From Stereocaulon alpinum (lineage: Eukaryota > Ascomycota > Lecanoromycetes > Lecanorales > Stereocaulaceae), in contig JAEUBA010000008.1 of NCBI GenBank assembly GCA_018257865.1, forward strand, positions 558,001-622,000: a DNA stretch of 64,000 nucleotides, in the 5' to 3' direction. Position numbers and translations under genes: made by a program. The notes under the pieces are model-generated. The model worked only from the letters and a program-made list of their open reading frames with translations, was not told the origin of the DNA and ran no database searches. This document shows, piece after piece, positions 9,861 through 19,605 of this stretch; positions within the stretch are counted from its first letter, which is position 1, and every line of letters starts with the position of its first letter.

Positions 9861-11496
9861 ATGATGAACAACGTTCCCAATGAACGTTCAATCACTCTAA
9901 TGGATTCGAACCATACCAGTCAACGCTCATGCGATGACAATTGCTCCGCTGCTGACTGTGAATCACAATGCAATGCGTCAACGCATACAGCCGTAACGTG
10001 CTGCCAATCCGTCTGCCGCAACCCAGAGGAGTGCTCAGACGATGAGTGTTGCAGAGACTCGGAGTGTCTTCGTTCACCCGAAATTCCAGCTCCATGTGAG
10101 CACGAATGGGATCATGGCGTGCAGGGTCCGAATCTCGATGACTTCTCGAATTTTCTCGATTACGACACGGAGGAATTTATGCCATGTCGTTGGCTAGAGA
10201 CTGACCAGCCATGTGAAGCATTCGCACCTACCAAAGACGCACTCAGTCAGCACGTCTTTCAGGAGCATATCGGACCTCAGACGCAGCAGAAATGTGGGTG
10301 GGATGATTGTTCCCTGACAGTGGACTCGCAGCAATTCACGGAGCATCTGCTGCATAAGCACCCCCCTTCAAGCTATGTTTGTCTATGGCAGGGCTGTAGG
10401 CACGGATTTCCGGACGCGGAGCAACTTGCACAGCACATGGAGCTAATGCATTCGCCTAGCCTTAGTTGCCATTGGGGAGGATGCGAAGTGGCCAGGGCAG
10501 ATCCAGCGGAGTTGACAAGCCACGTCAACCACGAGCATCTTAACATGCAACCTGATTCAACGTTTTCTTATTCTCAATCCATGTTACTTGCAAGTTCTTC
10601 AAAAAGCAGCGGCTCATATTCGTCAACTCGCTCAACATCTGAGCAACAAGAACCGCAACTATCAGCTTCCTCAGCAACTACAACGCCCTCATCCCCATTT
10701 GATGTGAGCCAGCATTCTAAGCGATCAGCTCTTCACGTCTGCAAGTGGGTCATCGACGATTCCGCAGGCGCGCTCTGCAGAGCTTCTTATGGGCATGCAA
10801 ACGAGTTGCAGACACACATTGAAAACGTTCATACGAAAGGTTTTAGTAATCGTGGCCAAGTAGGGTCTGACGCCTTTGTCTGCAAATGGCATCTGTGTAA
10901 GCGGGAGGGAAAGCCAATGCAACATCGAGCAGCATTGAATAAACACATGCGCTCACATGCGGAGTGTAAGTCTAGCTGAATTCTGGAGCACTTCATTCCT
11001 GATGCAGTGGCAGTCTATACGCTTGTATGCAAGTATTGTTCGAAAAAATTTGACGACAGGGCTAAACTCGGCAACCACGAACGTTCCCACACGAAAGAGA
11101 AGCCATTCAAATGCAAGCAATGCCCAAGCAAGTTTAGCAGCAAAGAAGCATTAAGTACAACCAGGATTATCCTTAGCAACCAACAGAGCTGATATGCAAC
11201 TAGCTACTCATTTGCGGACACATACTGGAGCTAAGCCCCTTGAGTGTGATTTTTGCGCTTACCGCACAGGGGATGCATCGAACATGAGCAAGCATCGCAA
11301 GAGTAAACAAACTCCCTTATGCTTTGTCGAACCTTCACACTAACAGTGCCTAGCACATAAGTCACCAATATACTTTTGCGAGATATGCAAGCAAGGGTTC
11401 TGCCGCAGAGACTCTCTGAAGCGTCACATGCAGCAACACGAGCCAGAGAAGACCGCAGGACGAAAACGTGGGTATGTAGAGATGGCGACTGCATGA
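9861..11496 (+). CDS. Multi-finger C2H2/CWCH2 transcription factor (Zap1/ZafA-like type)
   Basis: Rebuilt from four exons: 9861..10965, 11014..11154, 11204..11302 and 11354..11496, with introns of 48, 49 and 51 bp. The last has a CACTAAC branch point. The first acceptor could also be at 11007. Product is about 495 residues. The N-terminus is cysteine-rich (C-C spaced pairs, residues ~12-75). Then come CWCH2-type fingers (CRWLETDQPC, CGWDDC, CLWQGC, CHWGGC, CKW...C), a serine-rich linker, and classical fingers: CKYCSKKF...H, CKQCPSKFSSKEAL-TTH-LRTH, CDFCAYRT and CEICKQGFCRRDSLKRHMQQH. Splicing restores perfect C-x2-C-x12-H-x3-H spacing, which supports the intron choice. Tandem CWCH2 plus C2H2 fingers recall zinc-responsive Zap1/ZafA, but other fungal regulators share them, so no symbol is given. 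Nuclear DNA-binding role is inferred. Confidence 0.85.
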
Positions 11497-12411
11497 ATCC
11501 TTTGCAAAGAGAACCAAATTATAGATGACCGATTAGTTGAGATGGTGTGGCATTTGTATGGAGATACCCAAAGGATACTATGGCATCCTTTCCTTGCATG
11601 TATGATAGCAAAGATCATTTGATAGCCGGAAGCTAGCACTATCACCCTTGGAAGCATACTTTGGCGTGCTCTAAATCATCGACTATTGTCCTCTGCTCAA
11701 AGAATTACCAAAATATCACATCGCGTACGGTAGTGAACCCTAACGAGCCATGAAGGCTGCTCTTGGTATGCACTAGAAAGCCAAGCTGCGCTTCGCGGGT
11801 CGTCTACTCGGGTAAACCTCTACTCCCCCATCCTACGCATCCTCGTCAAGATCAGAAAAAAGTCCACACTTTTCTGGGGAGGGGTGCCCCATAAGCGAGC
11901 CCCTAATCTAGGACCTTACAGCCCCTCATATCTTCCTAGGCTACCACCTTCTGGCTTTACCAGTACAACAGTAACTCCCACTGTATACTCTGGAGACCTT
12001 ACGACGGTATAGGGGGCGAGAGATTGCGTGCAAGCCTATATATCCCCAGCGGAACAGTATTGTAGGCCTAGGAAGTATCTGAGTGTGGGAGTATCTCCGG
12101 GCGGCTCCGGGGCCTGCGTTCCAGGGGCCCTTCCGGGGTACAGTAGTGTGAACTTTGTTTCGATGTTGACGAGGCATCTACATCTCTCAAGTGGCGACGT
12201 GCGCGTCCACAATGCGCCTCACGCCACTCATTGACCTCGATTGCAACAGCTCTATTCAATGAGATAGAGCAAGCCAACTACTCAACACATGTAGCCTACG
12301 CCCATCCTCCACCCCGCCGGCACCCCACACTATCTTATCAACCCTCCACTCGACCACCCCTCCCTTCCCCCACACCACCCCTTTCTATCCTTCACCCCCT
12401 AAACCCTCATA
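11497..12411. other. Intergenic region with C-rich promoter
   Basis: No gene seen. It contains short imperfect G/C-rich palindromic stretches around 11870-12130. From about 12290 to the next start codon it is an almost pure pyrimidine/C-A-rich tract, the left arm of a C-to-G skew flip centred near 12565. Confidence 0.55.
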
Positions 12412-12774
12412 ATGGGCAACCTCTGCGGCAAATCCTCCAAATCCGACCCCTTCTCCCAACCAGGCCGCACAGTCGGATCCGCCCCACCTCCCTCCACCGC
12501 TCCCCGCGCCACAATCCCCAGATCAACCACCCAAGGCCAAACACTAGGCGGCCCCACCACAGGAGCAGGAGATAGTAGAGACGAGGCGCGCCGAGCAGCT
12601 GCCAGGGCGGCGGAAGAACGAGCAGCGAAAGCGTCTCAGACGAAGGGGAAATTGGAGAAGGATTTGGCGAAGCAAAAGGCGCAGACGAGGGTGGGGACGT
12701 TGGAAAATGTTAGTCAGGATGAGAGGAGGAGGAGGGACGCGGATCAGACGGCTCAGGCTATTAGTTATAACTGA
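12412..12774 (+). CDS. Small N-myristoylated/palmitoylated-type protein, conserved hypothetical
   Basis: Single exon, 120 residues, ATG 12412, TGA 12772-12774. The start MGNLCGKSSKSDPF is a textbook N-myristoylation site (Gly2, Ser at 8) with Cys5 as a likely palmitoylation site, so the protein should sit on a membrane face. Residues 13-55 are proline/serine/threonine-rich. Residues 58-110 form a charged, probably coiled-coil helix rich in Ala, Arg, Lys and Glu. Short MGNLCGK-type proteins of this shape occur in many filamentous ascomycetes as uncharacterised proteins. Codon use follows a C-rich first half and a G/A-rich second half, due to the local skew flip. Function unknown. Confidence 0.85.
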   Translation: MGNLCGKSSKSDPFSQPGRTVGSAPPPSTAPRATIPRSTTQGQTLGGPTTGAGDSRDEARRAAARAAEERAAKASQTKGKLEKDLAKQKAQTRVGTLENVSQDERRRRDADQTAQAISYN

Positions 12775-13062
12775 GGGGTTGGGGTGAGGGGTGGGAGGTT
12801 TTTGGTGTCGCGGTTGGGTGTGTAGACGAGGAGGGAATGATGTGATGAATGATGATGCTTTTGATTGGAGCATGTCACATGCAAGATGAGATGAAAAGAT
12901 ATGGGAAGGTCACGGAGCATGTAGGCGAATCTCAGAGCTGGTGACAGGTGTTTATACATGTTTCGGTTAAACTATGGCTTCAATTCTAGAGCAATTGGAT
13001 ACGGGCAGCATGCTATCTAGCATTTGAGGGATCAGGAATGTTTATAGCTGTTCTAGTATCGT

Positions 13063-16000
13063 CTAAACAACATTATACCGACCACTCGCGGGGGCTCTAG
13101 CATCGCTATCCGCCGCAGCAATGGTTCCCTCTTTGAGCAGGCGCATCAGCTCCCTCATAGCATTAGTAACCACAACCTCAGTATCACCCTCCACTAAGAT
13201 ATACAGTTTGGGATTCTCCCCAGGCTGGGGTTCTTTGCCAGTAGCGTAGAAGCTTCCTTTGGTTGTTATGGATGTACCCGTAGCTTCCAGTATTTTCGCC
13301 ACATTTGTGCGGTTGGTGACTGCCCAACGAGCTTTCTCTGTCTACGCGTTAGTATAATGTATGTAGAAAGGAGTATGGAATGAACGTACGAGGGAAATCA
13401 TTGATTTCCAGAGTAGCATGGAAAGCACCCGCATCAGGGCCTTTATTATCGATTGGTACTCCAGTACGCATCTCGCGGTTCTTGCTGAGTCGATCATGAA
13501 TTCCAGCAACGGCCCGTGAGACCTTATCGAGAGGATTTTTGGAGCTGTCTGATGGCGCTTCGGTCCTATGAACGGTGATCTTGCCATCAAGGTCGATACC
13601 TTTCGGAACACCCGGTAAGGCAGCAGGCGGCGCAGAAGCGGGTTGTACACTAGAAGCAGCCTTTGAGATGATATCATCCCCCTTGTCATCCTTGTCTTTA
13701 TCATCTTTGTCTTCGTCATCAGGTTCGTCGCCTGTCTTGTGTGATTTACGTTCCCTTGCTCGGGCTGCATCGCGCTCCTGGTCGAGACGCTCAAGGCCTT
13801 TCCCACCAAAGCCTGAGCCGCTGATCTTCTCCTTACCCGCCTTGACTTTCTCAATAAAACCGTCGACGAGCTTTTGGAGGTCCTCTGGTACTTCTTGACC
13901 ACTTTGCCTTAGAGCCTTGGCAATGTCCAAAGAATAGCGATCCTGATCGGGTGTTATGAAAGTCACAGCAGTACCCGTGTTTCCAGCGCGGCCAGTCCGC
14001 CCAGCGCGATGTACATAGTCTTCCAGGTGATTCGGTGCGTCATAGTTGACAACCAATTTGAGCTGCTTGACATCTAAACCACGAGCAGCGACAGAAGTAG
14101 CCGTCAAAATGGGAGTGATACCAGCTTTGAAGTCCTCAATAGCAGAGTCTCGGTCGATTTGGTCCTTGCCGCCATGAATTGACATGCACGGATAGCCTTT
14201 TCGGAGGAGATCGTGCAGCAAGCCGTCAGCAGATTCTTGACGGTCAACAAATATCAAAGCGCGGTCGTCTTCGTTCTTCTCTTCTGAATATAGATTGCCG
14301 AGCAGCTCTAGAAGTCTGATGAACTTCTTTTCTTCAGGTCGAACTTCAACGATCTGTGTGATTTCTGGAGCGACTACACTTCGGCCTCCTACAACGATTT
14401 CCACAGGCTTAGCTAGCGTTTTGCGGGCTAGAGACTCCATTTGTCGTGGGAAAGTGGCCGAAAAGAGGACTGTTTGCCGATCCGGTCGAATGTTTGCTAA
14501 GATTTTCATCACTTGCGGCTCGAAGCCCATATCAAACATTCGGTCGGCTTCATCTAGAACAACGTACGTAACCCGCCGCAGATTTGTCACTCTACCGGAG
14601 TTGGCAGCAAGCAAATCTATCATACGACCAGGGGTGCACACTATTATCTCTGCTCCTCTCTTGAGGTCGGCGATCTGGTCTTTTATCGGTGCACCACCGT
14701 AAGCACAGACAGCTCGCAGGTTCAAGGCCTTGAGAAATGGCTTGCATTCTTTATGGATCTGTGTCGCAAGTTCTCGAGTCGGCGAAAGAACTAAACCGAC
14801 TGGACCATCAAGACTATCAAGGGGTCTCTGGTCTTTTATGTGTCTAAACATTGGAAGGAGAAATGCTATGGTCTTGCCAGAACCAGTTTTCGCAACTCCA
14901 ATGACATCTCGGCCGGACATAATCGCAGGAATGGCTTGTGATTGAATTGAGGACGGTTTTTCGTAACCAAGTTTCTGAATGACCTCGAGAGACTGTACTC
15001 CAAGGCCGCATTGAGACCACTTCTGGACAGGTTTCGGAGCGTCGACGCCTCGAATCTTGATACCATCGAGCTCTAACCTCAAGTCAGCGACATCTGCCTC
15101 TGTCATCTCGCTCAGCTCGGATGGTTCGTGGTAAAAGCTCTTCCTGAACGGCTGATACGCCACTCTAGCATGGTTCACAGTTGGTATGTCCTTTTTCTTC
15201 CGCTTGCTTGCCATTGCTAGAATGTCGTCCGTATCCGCCCCTACAGTGCTGAGATCGACGTCGTCGTCTCCAAACATAGCCTCTGGCTGCTGACTCTTAA
15301 TATGCTTGACCTTCATACTGTTCGCAACTTTTGGTGTGGACATTGGATCACCAAGACCTGTCATGAATGCATCAAGAGGGTCTTCGTCCTCTTCCTCCTC
15401 CTCAACGATGTCGTCAACTTTTGATTCGCTGGAAGCTTCTGCCATTGGCACATCTCCGTTGGTTTCCACTTGCTCCAGAACAGATGCCATTGGATCCTCG
15501 CCTGCTTGGTATGCTAGGCTCTGAGTGTGAAGGCGCTCTTCACGCTTCTCCGCAGCGGCCCTTGCAGCCGCGGCTGCTTCCTCTTCAGTGCCAGCATCTT
15601 GCATATCCTCATCATCTTCGTCGTCGTTTTCTTTATCACCGTTAGCCATTCCAGTATCGTTTTCCATGTTGACATCCTCAGGTGGAGGGGTTGGTAGCTT
15701 CTCTAGCTTCTTCCTTCCTCCTTCTTCATCGCCAAAGTCAAGGCCTGGCTTGGCCGACGGTTTGTCTGAATCTGTTGTAGCTTTGCTAGCAAGCCCAAAG
15801 CCACTGACATGTCCACGAGCTTTTATGGGTGGTGTAGAAGAAGCTAAATGACTCGTCAATACAAGAGACATGTTCTAGTGGGGAATGCTCTCACCTGGCG
15901 GTCCATTTGCTAGTGCTGGGGTCTTGTTAGCTTTCAAACCATTTACATTGGACTTGGTGGCGGACGCTTTAACAATTTCTGGTAAAGCAATGTCTGTTCC

Positions 16001-16879
16001 TAGCTTGCTTGTGCTCGATGGAGCGGTCGTAGCCTTTTTGGCGATTGCTTTCGGATCGAATTTGCCGGCATAGGGAGCAGGTGACGCATTCTCGCTCGTT
16101 TCTGGTGGCGTCGATGGAGATATTGGCGACGTGACGGCTGGAGAGCCCAGCTCTTTTTTGTCGATCTCGGCAAGGAGGCCTCTAGCACCGCCAACAGATT
16201 CGAGCTTCTGCTTGCGATCTTTCTCTGCAGCTTGTTTCTGCTTCCAAGCTTCTAATTTAGCTAATCGTTCGGCCTTTTTGGCTTCATCTGTCTGTGTGGG
16301 TGTTAAGGTCGTCTGTATAGAAATGCTTGTTAGTGCTGCATATCCACTGAGTCCATGTGCATGAAAGCTCACATCTTTCCCACTTGACACTTTAGAAGAT
16401 CTGTCCCTGCTGTCATCCCTTCTACCTTTCCGCCTAGAGTCAGCAGATCCGTCTCTTCTTCTTCGAGCTCGGTCACGAGAGTCATCCCTGTATGATCTAG
16501 AATCACTTTCTCGGCTCCGTCGTCGATAGTCCTTCACAATATCTCTGTCCCTAGATCTCCTTCGGTCTTTCGAACGGTCTCTTCGACTCGATCGATATGC
16601 TTCTTCATCCTTATATCTATCCCTGGACCGATCACGATGATGGCGCGAGTCGCGGTCCCGATACCGCCGCTGGACAAAGCTAATGTTAGCGTCTATTTGA
16701 ATGTGAGTATGTCTCGAATAGCCTACATCCGGACTTCGTGATCGGGTCCGATGTCGGTGACTTCGCCCATCATCCTTGCGAATCCTTTCGTAACGATCGT
16801 CATCTCTGTGGTGCCTCTTTGACGAAGAATGAGCGCTGCCTACAGGCGAAGGTGAGCGGACATCCCCGTGGCGAGGCAT
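13063..16879 (-). CDS. PRP5: Pre-mRNA processing DEAD-box RNA helicase Prp5 (DDX46)
   Basis: ATP-dependent RNA helicase that remodels U2 snRNP and proofreads the branch site in pre-spliceosome assembly. Five exons: 16879..16727, 16669..16373, 16312..15895, 15843..13390 and 13337..13063; product about 1198 residues. The N-terminal ~150 residues are an RS/RD-rich domain. Next come a coiled segment ([14 protein letters not shown]), acidic blocks and the Prp5 signature DPLDAFM. The helicase core carries AKTGSGKT (~residue 607), PTRELA, TPGR, DEAD (~720), SAT, ARGLDV and HRAGRTGR. The spliced last exon adds [18 protein letters not shown] and a small C-terminal domain typical of Prp5. Introns have canonical branch points (GCTAAC, CACTAAC, TACTAAC). 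Two introns (57 and 60 bp) are multiples of three without stops, so retention would keep the frame. Diverges from the mitochondrial HMG gene. Confidence 0.96.
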
Positions 16880-17429
16880 AAGATCCCGCCTTTGACCGGT
16901 GAGCAATACTTCAGGGTGTCCTGGTCGAAGGTCGTCCTGGTGTTCCCTCGGCCTTTGGACCCCTCATCAACCCGCTGCGGACCCTATGGACTGTTGGTAA
17001 GGTAAGAAGGTCCGAAGAAGTAGGGTAAGCTACCTTTGGATGGCCGGAACAGGTTGGTGCTTCGGTTGCTTCTAGGTCCTCCTAGACTGCAACTGGGGTG
17101 AGGATGGGTGGTATCATGTAGAGCAGAGGATGTAGTATAAAGTAGGGTTGTCTGCTGTGTCATACTGCCCTGGACAATCCGTAAGGCTGAAAAGCTGCTT
17201 GTCTCTATTTGATCTAGTGTACGCGTCCTCAGGTAAAGTAGGGCAAGAGGGCAATACCCCGGGCCATACCTAGGGCAATCACCAGCCACGCCTTGGCAAT
17301 TTCCAGGAACTTGGATCGCGTGCGTGATGAAACGTCCTTTCCTGTTGTTGTTTCTCATTCCTCGTCCACTCTCCACCAATCGCCCCTCCCATGACGTGAG
17401 CTTGCCTTCAGTTCCTACAGAGCGCCGTC
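16880..17429. promoter_or_regulatory. Divergent promoter region PRP5 / HMG-box gene
   Basis: 550 bp between two divergent start codons must hold both promoters. A 131-codon minus frame (16984-17379) crosses it but shows no domain and no conserved start, so I treat it as non-coding. No clear TATA box. Several AGGGCAA-type direct repeats lie around 17240-17285. Confidence 0.5.
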
Positions 17430-18572
17430 ATGATCATTCAGGGAGGTCGAGCGATCGGTCGCCTACCGCAATTGAGCCTACAATGCTTAGGGGGTCGTCG
17501 CGCAGCTCTCATCTCCTCAAGCATTGAACGCGTAGCAGCTTTCCACAATGTCTTTCAAAATCAACACTTCCTCGACCTCGCACTGAAAGTCAGCCTCATA
17601 ACACCGGTCGTCCGCCGCACATATGCAGATAAACCAGTCTCTCGACCCAAAGCTCATACTGGTCGAACCACCGCCGCTGCTAGGAAAGCCCCAACTACCT
17701 CGAAAACAAAGGCAGCTAAGAAACCTGCGCCAAAGACGAGGGCTCCCAAAGCGGTGCCAAAAGCCAAGTCGAAAGCAAAGCCTCGGGTCAAACCAAAGCC
17801 AAAGAAAAAGCCAGCAAAGAAGGCTAAGGCGAAGCCTAAACGCAAAGCGCTGACTGAGGCGCAGAAAAATTCCGCAATTATCAAGGAGTTAAAGGTCGCT
17901 GCGCTACAACCTCCTCACGGAACCCCTCAGACCGCATGGCAGGTGTTTTCGGGCGAATTGGTCAAAGCGACCACAGGAGTTAAGGGGACAAATCCTCTTG
18001 GCAGCATCGTAAGCAAAGCGGCCGTGGATTATAAAAATCTAAGCCCAGAGCGTCTTGAGGTATGAATACTGGTAACTGTAGTTGGCGTCCTATGTGCTAA
18101 ACTTGGCAGCATTACAACCATCTTGCCAACCAGAACAAGGTTGCAAACGAAAAAGCCTATCGCCAATGGATCGAGTCGCATACTCCAGAGGAAATTCGCA
18201 AGGCTAATGTGGCGCGACGTTCTCTCAGTCGAAAACAGAAGAAAATCTTTGCTCTGCTGCGAGACCATAGACAGGTCAAGAGACCGAGAAACGCATTTGC
18301 ACTTTTCGTTACGAATCGCTGGGCGTCCGGTGATCTCAAGGGGTTGAAGGTCGTCGAAGGAACTGGACTAGCATACAGAGAGTGGATTGGTCTTTCCGTG
18401 AGCGAAAGAAAGGTGAGTTATCCTCGGTCTGTTACTTCATTGGTGCATTCTGACCGTCGAACAGGCTTACGAAGATAGCGCAGCGCAAGACAGGGCCAGG
18501 TATGCGCAGGAGGTCAAGACCGTCTACAACTGGGACGTGGGGCATAAACCTGCAGCAAAGGCAGCGGCCTAA
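17430..18572 (+). CDS. Mitochondrial HMG-box DNA-binding protein (mtHMG1/HmbB type)
   Basis: Probable mitochondrial nucleoid packaging factor, the filamentous-fungal counterpart of yeast Abf2. Three exons: 17430..18059, 18110..18412 and 18465..18572, with introns of 50 and 52 bp, both phase 0; product 346 residues. The first ~65 residues are basic and end RRTYADKPVS, a plausible mitochondrial presequence. Residues ~75-145 are a K/A/P-rich linker. The first HMG box is GTPQTAWQVFSGELVK...AAVDYKNLSPERLE joined across intron 1 to HYNHLANQNKVANEKAYRQW. The second is KRPRNAFALFVTNRW...YREWIGLSVSERK joined across intron 2 to AYEDSAAQDRARYAQE. The K/A/P linker is repeat-like and may vary between strains. 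Function is inferred from domain order. Confidence 0.9.
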
Positions 18573-19605
18573 TTCCTGTACACAACGTGATCTAGTCTAT
18601 GGCGGATGCCTTGGGCGTGGGGCGTTATGCAGTTGGCATAGCGGAGCAAAGAGCCAGCATTACATGCATTTCCTTACCATGTAGACTAACCCATTTCATT
18701 TGTCCCTAGTGTTTGGCAGAAGGGCGTCGATGCGCCAATGTGAGATATTATCGGGCAGGAATCGTCGTCAATGCACTGCAGATAAAGTTATTAGGCTAGC
18801 TTAGGTATGATGCTATGCGATGGTAGCGTGTTTATGTAATTCGTTGGCTCATCGCTCCCTATCCATTCTCCTTTCATACGTCTTGAGAGACTCTGCCCCC
18901 AACACAAAACATATACACCTGTACCCTCCTTCCTTATCCCTTACCCACCCACCCCCTTCCCATCATCCCTTACCCCTACCCTCCCCTCCCTCCCTCCTTC
19001 TCCCCCTTTCCTCCCCAACCCTCCCTTCCCTAACACAACATAAACTCACCATTATTATTTTAATAGCGCTACCTATTGCTCTTGCTATTACTCAGCTGTT
19101 ATTTTGCTTGCGATGGGACAGAGAGGGGGTTAGGAGCTGTGGGATGGGTGGTAGGAGTGGTTATTCTTATTTAGGAGAGGTTAGGGATGGGGAGGGGGAT
19201 GATTAGGGCATGGTAGTCTGGGTTGGGGTTAATCCTGCAGTGGGCAGGGATGACTGCGCAGTGTTTCAACAGAGATTGAGAGGAAGTGGCCCCGTGCCCG
19301 CCTAAGGGCCTACTTCTAGAACAAATCGGGCCACCCCGGACAGCCTTAATTAAAAGCCGTTGGAATTTCACCTCTCAGGCCTATTTCTTAGTCATCCGCT
19401 AACGCGCTGCTGCCTAGAATGCATGAGTAGCCGGCACCTCCCATAGAGAATCGACAAGTCACCTTCGATATTCTATAGAAAGCGCAATAGCCATCCCATC
19501 AATCCTTCTTGAGTTGTCTACCCAAGCTATCAATCTGGAATATAATTATTAATCAGACTTACCCTCTCATCTATATTTCGCGACAATGATTTATTGATAG
19601 CCAGT
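18573..19605. other. Intergenic region with pyrimidine tract, skew flip and a uORF
   Basis: No gene seen. 18900-19035 is nearly pure C/T/A with runs of CCCT. After an AT-rich centre (about 19045-19100), 19105-19240 is G-rich (AGGGG, GGTTAGG). This is the clearest skew flip outside a coding region. A four-codon upstream frame (ATG at 19586, TGA ending 19597) stops 8 bp before the start of the NACHT gene and could damp its translation. Confidence 0.6.

Noticed and set aside
11870..12130. Possible transposon or repeat because of G/C-rich blocks shared loosely with 46.3 kb and 56.6 kb
   Set aside because: Similarity is limited to short motifs; no terminal repeats or target-site duplications visible.
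12231..12873. Frames on both strands overlapping the MGNLCGK gene
   Set aside because: They arise from the biased C-rich/G-rich composition, which suppresses stops in several frames.
13342..13902. 186-codon minus frame overlapping PRP5
   Set aside because: Alternate-frame shadow of the PRP5 coding strand.
16984..17379. 131-codon minus frame between PRP5 and the HMG gene
   Set aside because: It lies in a divergent promoter, with no motif and an internal sequence unlike protein.
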